Origin: Zea mays
Taxonomy: Eukaryota > Streptophyta > Magnoliopsida > Poales > Poaceae
DNA: 64,000 nucleotides
Direction: 5' to 3'
Assembly: GCF_902167145.1 (NCBI RefSeq)
Contig: NC_050104.1
Location: 105,163,849 to 105,227,848 of the forward strand
In this document: piece after piece, positions 11,267 through 22,800 of the stretch
Numbering within the stretch: the stretch's first letter is position 1
Layout of the letters: every line of letters starts with the position of its first letter
Notes under the pieces: model-generated
Told to the model about the DNA's origin: nothing
Databases searched by the model: none
Seen by the model: the letters and a program-made list of their open reading frames with translations, nothing else
Program-made: the position numbers and the translations under genes

Positions 11267-11425
11267 GAAGCAGTGCTCGTCGACTTTCTCCGCGCAAACG
11301 TCGACGTCTTTGCGTGGAGTCCCTCGGACATGCCCGGCATACCGAGGGATGTCGCCGAAGCACTCGCTGGATATTCGGGCCGGGGCCCGATTCGTCAGGC
11401 AGCCTCTGCGCCTCGATCATCAAGG
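11267..11425 (+). pseudogene. Remnant of pol start; RT, RNase H and integrase deleted
   Basis: In frame after the gag-pro stop come codons EAVLVDFLRA and AWSPSDMPGIPRDV, the segment just upstream of RT in Tat elements. One extra base shifts the frame near 11358. At about 11421 the match to the second element jumps from 48922 to about 52064, removing RT, both RNase H domains and integrase. Confidence 0.8.
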
Positions 11426-11838
11426 AAGGGTCAGCCTCGCCATAAGCGGAGCCCGACCCTCCCTCGGGGGCTAAAAAGGGGGAACCCCTCTGCGTCAAGA
11501 TCTTTTTAAATCAAAAAAAGGGGGGCCTCTTGTGTTCTCCCAGCTACGTTCTCCTGGCTATGTCAGAAGCCGGGTCTCGAGGAGCGAACGCGGGTTCATG
11601 AAAATGGCAAGGCCGATTGAGCCGAGGAACTCCCGTACCTCCGGGTTAGGGATACCTCACTCATCACCTGCCACGAAGAATGGCCCAACTCGAGAAGCCA
11701 CTCTATTATCGACGAACTAGGACGAACATGCAGACGGAAAGAGAGGAGAGTACGACTCCATGCAAGAAAGACAAAAGTGTTCAGGCCTCAGCGGCCGTGG
11801 TGAGACACACGTTCAACAAGAAACTATTCAAACGAGAA
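11426..11838. other. Gypsy element 1 downstream spacer, no gene seen
   Basis: This matches the region after the integrase stop of element 2. It has one copy (11606-11692) of a module of about 80 bp beginning GGCAAGGCCGA and containing GATACCTCACTCATCACCT. The module occurs three times in element 2 (52238-52318, 52451-52532, 53152-53232). Confidence 0.6.
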
Positions 11839-14800
11839 TCAGGTGCCGCCTTGGGAAGGAGCCGCGCCTTCAACTCCACCCCCGCCATCGGTGGGGTCCA
11901 TCTCGGCCTCCGGTGACGTCGCAGGAGGAAGGACCTCCGCCTCAAAGGTGGTCGCCAGCACCGCGCTCGGGCCGGCGGCAACCGCGTCAAGCCGCTGCAC
12001 CTCCGCCAGAGCAGCATCGTCTTCGTCAGGAAGACAGTACCCCTCACTAACCCGCTCCAGATCCACAACGTAGTGAGAAGCGAGCACGGCGAAGGCCCGC
12101 CTGACGCCATGGTGTAGCGCTTCGCGGACTCTGCCGCGGGCGTGACCACCCAAGGCTCGAAGGCGGCTCTGAGGGGAGCTTCCTGAAGGGACGTCATCAG
12201 AGCCGAGGGCACGGTAAAAGTCCGAGACGACCTCGGACATGGCCGCAAGGTCCGCCTCCCTCTGCTCAGCGGCTCCGGCAAGCGCCTCAGCAAGCGCCTT
12301 GGCGGACTCATCAAGGGCGGACTCAAGCTCTGCAAGTAGCCAGGAGAAATACCTCAAGTACAAGCAAGGGAAACGGACAAGAAAAAGAACTAGGGAGGAC
12401 CAAGACGTACTCCCGGCTCGGGCACGGTGCTCCGAGGCCGCGACTTGGGTCGCAGCTAAGTCGGCCGCGAGGGTCTCGGCTCGGCTTTCGGCCTCGGCAG
12501 CCCGGTCTTGAAGTCGGTTCCGTTCCTCGACGACCCGGGCGAGCTCCGATCGCTGCTGTTGCGCCTCCGCACGCGCCGCTGCCGCCTCGGCTCTCAGGTC
12601 GGCGCATAGCAGCTGGAGATCCGCCACCTTGGCATCTTGCTGAGAAAGGCGCGTGGTAGCCCCGGCGAGCGAAGACCTCAGGGATCGCAGCGAGCCCCAG
12701 ACATCAACCTCACGGCGGATGAACGACGACTTAGCGGCGCTCCGGTCCGTCAGATCCTGGGAAAAGGAAACAGGGTGTCACAGCGAGTATCACACAGAAG
12801 GAAGAAAGGGATGCCCGAAACCGCTACCTGGAGGATTTTGGGGACGTCTCTGCAGAAAACCTCCAGCGACGCCCGGAGCGACCCCACCGTCGCCTCTGCG
12901 CACTCGCGGAGCTCACCCCAGGACTGGTCCTCCTGCTCATCATCAAGAACGAAGACGGGGTCCGAGGCCTCACGGGTCCGGAATCGGAGCAACGGGCGCC
13001 GGGCCTCGGGGCTCCGCCGCACCGCGATGAGGCTGTCGTCCGGCTGGACAGATTGCGCGACCGCGCCCACCTCTTCTGGGGTCTTGGGCACCGACGCATC
13101 AGCCATCCCGGCGCTGGCGGCGGCTGGACACCCTTCGACAAGGACGGCGGCAGCCTCGACGGTGGCAGGCGCCGGCATGACCGGCACGACAGGCGAACTC
13201 AGAGCCGCGTGGGCGTCAGCCGCCTCCTCAACCACGATCGCCGCCTCGGCTGAAGAGCCGGCCTCGGGAGCCCGCTCCTCCGAGATTGGCGACGCCCGAA
13301 CCCCCGATGTCGGGGTACCCCGCGAGAGGGTCGGTTGAATGGCGCTGGCCGCACAGTTCGGCGCCGTCTTGAGGGCCTTCCGGGGTGCCAGGTCGGTCTG
13401 GCCGTGACTTCGCTTGCTGGATAAAAAAGGAAGGGGATCACAACCAAAACATACGAATGGGAGGCCAAGACGAAGACATTCCGGGGTACTCACCCACTCC
13501 GGGCCATGATCCACCGCGCCTAGGGAGAGCCTTCTTGGATCCCGGCTCTCGGAACGGCCGCCGAGGTCCGCTTCGCCGGCGCTTGGGGCGCCTGGGAGAC
13601 AGGTCCCCCGGGCACGGCAGCGACGACCTGAGGGTCACTCCCGTCCGCCCCCAGCACAAGCGGCGGCCTCTGGGGAGCAGACGCCTTGGTCTGGACCTCC
13701 GGAACTACTTCAGCTCCTCCGGCGGAGGGGTCAGGTGGCCTCTCGGTTCGCCCCCGCGCCTCGGGTCGGGAGCCCGACGCCCCGACTTCGGGGGCTGACG
13801 GAGTCGGTTCGCTCGGGGGCTGGCTCGACGGCTCTTGGCCACACCCCAGGCCGAGGCTGAGGCCAAGACAGGCGGCCATGCCGTCATCATCGTCATCATC
13901 GTCGTCGTCATCGTCGTCGGGCGTCTCCGGCGACGGCTCCCTCGGGAGTCCGTCCCTCTCCTGCTGGCGGCGGCGCTTCTCCAAGGCGTCCCGAGCCCGC
14001 CTCCGCTCGCGGGCCCGGGCCTTCTCCGCGTCCTTCTTTTTCTTCTTCTCCTCCGCGGCAACCCGCCGCGCTGCACGGTCCACCGCGTCCTCCGGGACTC
14101 GTGGCAGGGAGGGTTTGTGACACCCCACATCCTAAAAGGAGGGGAGAAAGGAACCCGATCATAAGGACCTGGAGCAACCAGACATACGAAGAAGGGAGGA
14201 GCAAACGCTCACCAAAGTCACGCACCCCTGATCGGGGCGCATCCGAAGCTGGGAGTATGCGTGGGGGTCCGGCTTCCCCATCGCGGCCGACACCCGCCAT
14301 TGGAGGGCGTCGGAAGGAAGAGGATCAGGGGACATTCGTGAGCCCTCCCAGTCGGCTTCCGGGGTCATCTCCCAGAGCGACAGCCGCCGCTCCGCCAATG
14401 GGAGCACCCTCCGACGGTGAATGGCGGCGATCACTCCCGCAGCAGTAAGTCCTCCCTCCCGCAACTCCTTCAGGGCCTGGAGAAGGGGCTCGAGATTTTT
14501 CTGCCTCTCGTGCGGGGTCCCGTGGCGCCAGGCGTCGGTGGCGGCTGTAACTACTCGCTGGGAAAACGGTGGGAGCAACTCACCGTCGTTCCGGAGGTAG
14601 AACCACCGGCGCTGCCACCCCTTGTTCGAAGACGCGAGAATGGCAGGAATGTACTGCAACGCCCGCGACTGCCTCAACAAGAGAATGCAGCCGCCGGCCC
14701 GCACCGCCGCACGGATCCTCCTCTCCCCCGTCGACAAGGCGAAAGGCTCGGCAAGGAAGAAGTAAGTCCACAAATCCCAATGGGGAGCAATCCCCAAGTA

Positions 14801-15136
14801 CCCTTCGCATAGCGCTACGAAAATAGCGGCCTGCGAGATGGAGTTGGGGGAGAGGTTGTGCAACTCCACCCCGTAGTGGAATAAGATGGCCCGCATAAAG
14901 CGGCCCGCCGGCGCACCAAATCCCCGCTCATGGAAGGAGACGAAGCTCACAACATACCCCGGCGGTGGGGACGGAGCGGCTCCGCCCACGGGAGGAATCC
15001 ACTCTGGCCGCTGCTTGTCGGTGAGGGGGCGGAGCAAACCTTCGCCGACCAGCTCCTCCAGATCACTCGCCGTCACCGTGGAGAAGGGCCACGGATCGCG
15101 CGGGGGGATTATGGTCACTCGGTCTGCCATCACCAA
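11839..15136 (-). CDS. Antisense spliced gene (aORF) of gypsy element 1 with Transposase_28-type domain
   Basis: An apparent multi-exon gene lies on the strand opposite gag, between pol and the 3' LTR. Exon A (14213-15136, 308 codons) has the 'putative gypsy type transposon' domain (PF04195-like; FHERGFGAP, FHYGVELHNLSPNSI) and a donor GTGAGC. A phase-compatible acceptor TTTTAG leads to exon B (from 14131; Lys/Glu coiled coil, then a run of 12 Asp at about 13876-13911). Later exons are about 13422-12822 (acceptor TATCCAG) and 12760-11839, broken by a short intron near 12340-12430, and contain a long Ala/Glu/Arg coiled coil. Exon B reads into TAG near 13525 before the best donor, so the model has one unresolved point. 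Antisense ORFs of this kind are known in Tat/Ogre-lineage elements; their role is unknown. Confidence 0.7.
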
Positions 15137-16568
15137 GATGAAGAAGATGGCGGCGCGGGGGGCAGGGAAGGCGGTTTCTCTCTCCTCCGGCTAAAGTTTC
15201 CCGGGTGGCGAAAACCTGAAGGGAAAAGAAGGGAGCAGAGTGAAGAACCGTCACCGGGCCCCCTCTCAAGTATATGAAGGCCAGGGCGAAACCGTTTCCA
15301 GCACGCCGCCTGGACCGGACGCAGGATTCGAAAAACGCGAAGTGGCACAACCGTTCCTCGAAACGGCTCGCACACGCGTAACGGCCGCCCCGCCGACCAC
15401 TCGCCCCGTCGCATTAACTCCGCGGTGGGACACGCGGCGTCTCTGGTAGGAGGGGCGCGCGACGCTTCACCTTCGCTGTAATAACCGCGTCAGAAAAGGT
15501 ACGCCACGTCGTCCGATTTCGTATCCTTTTCCGTTTTCCTCTTTCTCTATCTCTTGCAACAGGGACCGGGGAAGGGGGATACCCCGAAAGGGATCCTTCT
15601 CCGCGAAGGAACCGGGCTCCAAGCCCCCCATTACTGATCAGGGGTTCGAAGGCTGGCCCCCCGAGGGTTCAACAGCCGCCTCAGATCACGTGGGCCCGAC
15701 ACCCACTACTGGTCAGGGGTTCGAAGGCCAGCCCCCCGAAGGGCTCCATGGCCGCCTCAGGCTACTCGGGCTCCGCGCCCATTACTGATCAGGGGTTCGA
15801 AGGCTGGCCCCCGAAGGGTTCACAGTCGCCTCAGACACCGAGCGAGGGATGACCAGGGGTACGTTCGATACATAACCGAGGCTCGGGCTGCGCTCCCGAG
15901 GTACCCTAGGACATTTCCGAGACCAGCGGGAACGATCTTGTAACGGAATCCCATCGGAGGGAGGCATCGAGCCCTCGGACCCCGTCGCCAGGGGACCGGG
16001 TCCGGCAAATCACCCGCAGGTACTTTTGGGCGTGCCTCTGGGCCCCTAGCCGACCCCCAACGAACGGGGCACGGACGTCCACTCGGATTACCCGCTTGCA
16101 GCTCACCGGAGACACCATGTTCGGTGCCCATCGAGGGTAACATGGCGCACTCCCCCCCTCCTCCTTGCGGAAAGGCGACGTAGGGGCGTATGTAAAAAGC
16201 CGAGTCTGTCCCTGATCGTCCTCTCGCCCTGTGCAGAGGCTCGGGGGCTGCTCTCGCAAAAACCGGCTCCGGCCAAATCGTTGACAGCGTCAACATACCA
16301 GCCCGAGAGCTTGGGCCCCGACCGTGCACCCGGGCTACGGCCAGTTCGCATGAGGGAACGACCAGACCAGCCGAAGCGTAAAGCGAAGTATTAAGACCTC
16401 GAAGGAGTGTAACCACTCCTCCGAGGCCTCGGGGGCTACACCCGGCGGGTGCGCTCGCGCGCACCCACCGGAACGAAATGCAACCGAGAAAGGCTGGTCC
16501 CCTTGCAAAAAAGTGCGACAAAAGCCTCCAAGCGAGTGCTAACACTCCCTTCGAGGCTCGGGGGCTAC
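15137..16568. other. Gypsy element 1, 3' non-coding region and polypurine tract
   Basis: It includes the presumed promoter and leader of the antisense gene (15137-15550). Three tandem units of about 75 bp follow, each starting near TACTGATCAGGGGTTCGAAGG (about 15630-15840). It ends in a polypurine tract GAGGCTCGGGGGCTA (16553-16567) directly before the 3' LTR. Element 2 has the same layout. No coding gene is supported. Confidence 0.65.
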
Positions 16569-18306
16569 TGTCGGGGACCATAATTAGGGGTACCCTCAAG
16601 ACGCCTAATTCTCAGCTGGTAACCCCCATCAGCATAAAGCTGCAAAGGCCTGATGGGCACGATTAAGTCAGGGATCAGTCCACACGAGTGACTCGATCAC
16701 GCTTCACCCGAGCCTAGCCTCGGCCGAAGGCAGCCGACCTCGAGAGACTTCCGTCTCGCCCGAGGCCCCCTTTTTATGGCGGACACATCACCGGCTCGCC
16801 CAAGGCCTTGGCTTCGCTCAGAAGCAACCTTGACTAAATCACCACACCGACTGACCAAATTGCAGGGGCATTTAACGCAAAGGTGGCCTGACACCTCTAT
16901 CCTGACACGCGCCCCCGGCAGAGCCGAGGTGACCGCCGTCACTCCACCGCTCCACTGGCCAGTCTGACAGAAGGACAGCGCCGCCTGTGCCACTCCGACT
17001 GCAGTGCCACTCGACAGAGTGAGTCTGACAGGCAATCAGGCCTTGCCAAAGGCGCCACGGCGAACTCCGCTCTGCCCGACCCCAGGGCTCGGACTCGGGC
17101 TAAGACCCGGAAGACGGCGAACTCCGCTCCGCCCGACCCCAGGGCTCGGACTCGGGCTAAGACCCGGAAGACGGCGAACTCCGCTCCGCCCGACCCCAGG
17201 GCTCGGACTCGGGCTAAGACCCGGAAGACGGCGAACTCCGCTCCGCCCGACCCCAGGGCTCGGACTTGGGCTAAGACCCGGAAGACGGCGAACTCCGCTC
17301 CGCCCGACCCCAGGGCTCGGACTCGGGCTAAGACCCGGAAGACGGCGAACTCCGCTCCGCCCGACCCCAGGGCTCGGACTCGGGCTAAGACCCGGAAGAC
17401 GGCGAACTCCGCTCCGCCCGACCCCAGGGCTCGGACTCGGGCTAAGACCCGGAAGACGACGAAACTCCGCCTCGCCCGACCCCAGGGCTCGGACTCCGCC
17501 CTGGCCTCAGCCGAACGACTTCCGCCTCGCCCGACCCCTTGGCTCGGGCTCGGCCACGGCAACAGAAGGCAGACTCAACCTCGGCTTCGGAGGAAACCCC
17601 ACGTCGCCCTGCCTAGAGCACAGACCGCCACGTCAACAGGAGACGCCATCATCATCCTACCCCGAATCGACTCGGGTCACGGAGAACAAGACCGGCATCT
17701 CGTCCGGTCAGCTCCGCCAGAGGGGCAGTGATGGCGCTCCACAAGCTCTATGACGACGGCGGCCCCCAGCTCTCTTACGGAAGCAGGACAACATCAGCAG
17801 GGACTCGACCGCTCCAACAGCTGTCCCTCCATCAGGCTCCGCCGCACCTCCGACAGCCACGACATCACGCCAGCAGGATGCCCAGATCTCTCCGGCTGCC
17901 ACATTGGCATGTACCTAGGGCGCTAGCTCTCCCTCCGCTAGACACGTAGCACTCTGCTACATCCCCATTGTACACCTGGATCCTCTCCTTACGACTATAA
18001 AAGGAAGGACCAGGGCCTTCTCAGAGAGGGTTGGCCGCGCGGGACCGAGGACGGGACAGGCGCTCTCTTGGGGCCGCTCGCTTCCCTCACCCGCGTGGAC
18101 GCTTGTAACCCCCCTACTGCAAGCGCACCCGACCTGGGCGCGGGACGAACACGAAGGCCGCGGGACTTCCACCTCTCTCACGCTCGGCTCCGGCCGCCTC
18201 GCCTCTCCCCCCTCCGCGCTCGCCCACGCGCTCGACCCATCTAGGCTGGGGCACGCAGCACACTCACTCGTCGGCTTAGGGACCCCCCTGTCCCGAAACG
18301 CCGACA
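16569..18306 (+). repeat. Gypsy element 1, 3' LTR (1738 bp)
   Basis: It is nearly identical to 6278-7957. The 58-bp length difference is fully explained by one extra 57-bp repeat unit and one extra G near 16868. A TATA box is at 17995-18004. Confidence 0.92.
17058..17456. repeat. 57-bp tandem array, seven copies (3' LTR)
   Basis: Seven units of exactly 57 bp make 399 bp, one more than in the 5' LTR of the same element. Individual units carry single-base differences (for example CTCTGCCC in the first and GGACTTGGG in the fourth). Confidence 0.95.
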
Positions 18307-18311
18307 TGCTT

Positions 18312-18364
18312 AAAGTTTGTAAATTTCAGATTCGCCCTATTCACCCCCCTCTAGGCGACTTTCA
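18312..18364 (+). repeat. Sirevirus 5' LTR, last 53 bases
   Basis: The LTR resumes after the TGCTT duplication with TAAAGTTTGTAAATTTCAG and ends CTAGGCGACTTTCA, like the end of the 3' LTR at 29588. Confidence 0.9.
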
Positions 18365-18366
18365 AT

Positions 18367-18378
18367 TGGTATCAGAGC
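18367..18378 (+). promoter_or_regulatory. Sirevirus primer-binding site (initiator tRNA-Met)
   Basis: TGGTATCAGAGC two bases after the LTR end is the standard Ty1/copia primer site, complementary to the 3' end of initiator methionine tRNA. Confidence 0.92.
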
Positions 18379-18412
18379 CCGGTACTTCAATAGAGCCTAA
18401 CCGCTCGAAGTG

Positions 18413-19844
18413 ATGTCGGGAGATCACGCCAAGAAGGAGATGGTGACCGGTGAGAAGCCCACCACAAGCCATGGGAAGGCTCCATCCGGGGAGTCCGGCA
18501 ACAAGGTGAAGGGATCCCCTTCACACGACAAGTCATGTCAGTGCGGCGAAAAGAAAAAGAAGATGAAGAAAGTAGTCTACTACGAGACCGACTCTTCATC
18601 GCCATCCACCTCCGGCTCCGACACATCGTCCGTCACTTCTAAGCGCCATGAGCGCAAGAAGTTTAGTAAGATCCCCTTATGCTATCCTCGCATTTCCAAG
18701 CGCACCCCTTTACTTTCCGTCCCACTAGGCAAACCACCAGTTTTTTACGGTGAAGATTATTGTATGTGGAGTGATAAAATGAGGCACCATCTAACCTCAC
18801 TCCACGCTAGCATTTGGGACATTGTTTAGTTTGGTGCACAGGAACCATCCGTGGGGGATGAAGGCTATGACTCAGACGAAGTAGCCCAAATTCGGCACTT
18901 CAACTCCCAAGCCACCACTATACCCCTCGCCTCTCTAAGTCGAGAGGAGTATAACAAGGTGCAAGGGTTGAAGAGCGCCAAAGAGATTTGGGATGTACTC
19001 AAGACCGCGCACGAAGGAGACGAGGTGACCAAGATCACCAAGAGGGAAACGATCGAGGGGGAGCTCGGTCGCTTCATGCTTCACCAAGGGGAGGAACCAC
19101 AAGCCATGTACAACCGGCTCAAGACTTTGGTGAACCAAGTGCGCAACCTCGGGAGCACCAAGTGGGATGACCATGAAATGGTCAAGGTTATTCTTAGATC
19201 ACTCGTATTTCTTAATCCCACTCAAGTTCAATTAATTCATGGTGATCCTAGATATAAGCTAATGTCTCCCGAGGAAGTTATAAGCAAATTTGTGAGCTTT
19301 GAGTTGATGATCAAAGGCTCCAAGAAAATCATCGAGCAAGGCGCCTCCTCCACACCCGATGTACAACCCGTTGCATTCAAGGCAACGGAGGAGAAGAAAG
19401 AAGACTCTACACCTAGTAGGGTCCCCATCGACGCCTCCAAGCTCGACAATGAGGAGATGGCGCGCATCATCAAGAGCTTTCGCCAAATCCTCAAGCAAAG
19501 GAGGGGGAAGGACTACAAGCCTCGCTCCAAGAAAGTTTGCTACAAGTGTGGTAAGCCCGGTCATTTTATTGCAAAATGTCCATTATCAAGTGATAGTGAC
19601 AGGGACGACGACAAGAAGGGAAAGAGAAGAGAAAAGAAGAGGTACTACAAGAAGAAGGGCGGCGATGCCCATGTATGCCGTGAGTGGGACTCCGACGAGA
19701 GCTCCACCGACTCCTTCTCCGACGAGGATGCCACCAACATCGCCGTCAACAAGGGACTTCTCTTCCCCAACGTCGGCCACAAGTGCCTCATGGCAAAAGA
19801 CGGCAAAAAGAAGAAGGTAAAATCAAGATCCTCCACTAAATATG
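18413..19844 (+). pseudogene. Sirevirus gag, N-terminal part
   Basis: From ATG 18413 it encodes a Lys/Ser-rich N-terminus, the gag core (LPLGKPPVFYGEDY-like and YNRLKTLVNQVRNLG segments) and a zinc knuckle CYKCGKPGHFIAKC (about 19540-19580), followed by basic and acidic tails. An in-frame TAG at 18827-18829 (probably GAG to TAG) interrupts the core. At 19844 a 3.25-kb solo LTR splits the gene, and the frame resumes at 23104. Gag forms the particle that packages RNA. Confidence 0.88.
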
Positions 19845-22800
19845 TGTAATACTCAAATTTGTAAAAGAAATGAGATTATTTTCTCTATATGTGTTGCTTT
19901 TACTCATTGGTACATGTGAATAACCGCATTTAAAAGTGAATAATTAACAAGTGATACATTAACAACTTATGCATCATGTTGAGTCTTATTTGGTTGTGCA
20001 TTTAAAATAATGATAATATCAATATATATAATACGCAAGTGGAGAATTTGAAGTTAACTAAAATGGTGCACTTAGGAAATTGGAAATAATGTATATAAAG
20101 CAAGAGAGAAAATACTATGCAAAACAGGATAAATTTGTAAATAAATAAAATTTATCCATACTATGTTCAGAGGAATAGAACATATAAGTTTGAAGATGAA
20201 AATTGCCACAAATTTGGAATTTAAAGTGGAATTGAAGTGGTAATTAGAAGGGAATAGAAAAGATAAAAAGAAAAGGACAAAAAGCTACCTGGGCCGAAAC
20301 ACCAGCAAGCCAGCCCACCTAACCCTGTCCCCTGCTCGCGCGCGCACTGGCCCAACTCACGTCCTCCGCGTGCTCGGATGGCACACTGACACACGGGCCC
20401 CATCGGTCTGTCACCGGGTATCGCGGGCGGGACTCTTGCGCATGGGACCGGGCGGTCAGAGCCGTCGTCCCCGCAAGACTCGCGGACGAGCTCAACCGAA
20501 CCCGCGAAATTCGCGCAGTGGGCGGCTCGTCCCCGTATAAGTTAGTTGCACAGCCGGCAGGCGAGACCGAAGCACCCAAAACCCTAGCCGCCCGGAGGTT
20601 CTCTGGTCGCAGGCACCGGCCCCAGTAGAGAGAAGCGGAGAGAGAGAGAGACGAGGATTTCCGCCGCCGTGGTTTCGCGACGACGACGCCGGAGCGGTCG
20701 GGATTGTTGGCCCGGGTGCTTCTACTTGACCTCTGGTGCGTGCTCTCGGCCTCGGTTGGCGCGATTGGGGAGCTGCGCGCCGGCAATTTCTCGTCGGATT
20801 TCGACCTTGACCGCACCGCGTGGCCAGAGCCTCCCGCGTGGGATTTGTCGGTGAGTCCTTGACCATTTTATTCGCATTGTTCTCCTTTATGCGTAGTGAT
20901 GCTCGTGTTCAAGCTTGGGGGGCCGGAATGGCATGCGGCCGCTTCGCCGGCCATGGCGCCACCGCGGGAGCACTGGCGCCGCCGTGCGTGGCTGTTCGGT
21001 GGGGTTGTAGCTAGGGAAAGGAGTCGCGGCCGTTGGATTGCAAACGAACGGATGCGATTCAATCATGGGGATACCGATTCTAGTATGCATAGGATCATTG
21101 CTGTGGCCGTTGATCGCGAAATCTAGGGCCATTGTTGGATCTCGCGAACATAAAATCCGAGCCGTAGATGCGAGATCTTGCGGCTGAGAGAGCGTACCGG
21201 TTAGTTAAGCAACGGATCTAATCCCATACGCTAAACCCAGATCCAACGGCTGTAGCGTGCGGATACCCCGTCGGCCGTGATTTTTACTAAAGAGACCCCA
21301 AACTTTCGCGGAATCAACCCGCCATCCTGCGTGGGTGCCCTCTGTGTCTGGGGATGTTTTATTGATTGACCCCTGCACTTTACATGAAATTAGGCGCAGT
21401 CCAGAGAGAGTTATTTAATTAGAAAAATCTTGTTAGAAATGGAATTTTAGTGTAAAAATAAATGCTAAAACTTAATTAAATTGTAGAAAGTTCATATGAA
21501 CTCCAATTTGGTCTATTCTAGTTCCTAAATTTTTATAATATTACTGTCTAACCATTAGTGCCTCTGTTTTAACATGATTTAAAATTTATCTAGCACTTAA
21601 TCTTGTATTAAGCACATAAAACATTAGAAAATCCATAACTTAAAATCTACACCTCCAAAATTAATAATTCCAGTTCCTATGATCCTATTTTAATATCTAG
21701 ATTATTACTGTGAATTTTATTTATATGTTTGGTGTAATGTTAATTTTTGCTATACTATGTATGTATTGTATTGATGCGAGTAAACGAGCAAGCTACAGAG
21801 GATTTTGAGGTTCAGCTGGTAGAGACTGCTGAGCAGGAGCTCGTTGAAGGCAAGTTGTGCCCTTGATCACTTCTTTTACCCATTCATGTTCTTATTAATC
21901 ATAATGATCTGCATAGGTTAATTTTGCTGGGACCCAATAGGTTACCCTAGATTTTGACTATCTTTATACCTTGTTTCACCACTGGTTTTACTACTAAATT
22001 TTTGGGTAGTACATGATATTGCTTTATGTGGCTTTGGGTATAAAGATAATTATCACTCATTGTTATACCTTTTTATTATCTGTTTATTATTACTATTCAT
22101 GATAAGATCATTATGTTAATGGGAACATGGAGAACCACCCGGGAAAACAGTGCTACCACAAGGGTATAATGGGACGCCCTTGGCTGATTAACTAGGAAAG
22201 CTAGTGGATGACTACCTTACCCGAAAGGGGCAAAGGCAGTAGGGGAGTGGTCAGTGTAGGGAGGTCCTTGGGTTGATTTTGCTGCGATGGCGGTCAGGCG
22301 AGGGATTCCTGCACTGGAGCTTCCTATAAACTGTAGCGGGTTTTCTGAAGCTAGTGGAACTTTGTAAAGGCCTCGTAGTGGTACCCTGCCTCGCTTCCTT
22401 GGTAGAGGTGTATGGAGTCTGATCAACTCTGTGGCAAATGGGTAACACGACTTGTGGGTAAAGATGTGCAACCTCTGCAGAGTGTAAAACTGGTATACTA
22501 GCCGTGCTCACGGTCATGAGCGGCTCGGACACTCACATGATTAGTTTATGGAACTTAAACTTAATCTGTCATTTCATTGCATTTGGGATTATTTTACTAT
22601 TACTTTTATTTATTATTTCTAAGGTTCGGTATCTACTTACACCTAGTAATTGCTAATAAAATTTTGACCAACTTATAAAAGCAATGCTCAGCTTCAGCCT
22701 TTATTTCATTGATCAGCCTTACACTTCATGAACTCCCACCTTTGGTGAGTTCATGCCACATTATTCCCCACAACTTGTTGAGCGATGAACATGTGTGAGC

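Larger units (their letters stand above)
6278..18306 (+). mobile_element. Tat-lineage Ty3/gypsy element lacking RT-RNaseH-integrase (Huck/Flip-like)
   Basis: LTRs at 6278-7957 and 16569-18306 have TG...CA ends and a perfect TGCTT duplication at 6273-6277 and 18307-18311. The interior holds a primer-binding site, an open gag-protease ORF, a truncated start of pol and a spliced antisense gene. Compared with the related element at 44100-57537, about 3.1 kb covering RT, RNase H and integrase is missing at a joint near 11421. By hand the two LTRs differ by about ten substitutions plus one repeat unit, so the insertion is young. It should be non-autonomous. Confidence 0.9.

Noticed and set aside
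13686..14164. Plus-strand ORFs with poly-Ser or poly-Ile/Val runs
   Set aside because: They are shadows of the poly-Asp and coiled-coil codons of the antisense gene on the minus strand.
18307..18364. A separate small LTR fragment
   Set aside because: It is the last 53 bases of the Sirevirus 5' LTR after the TGCTT duplication and joins position 6277.
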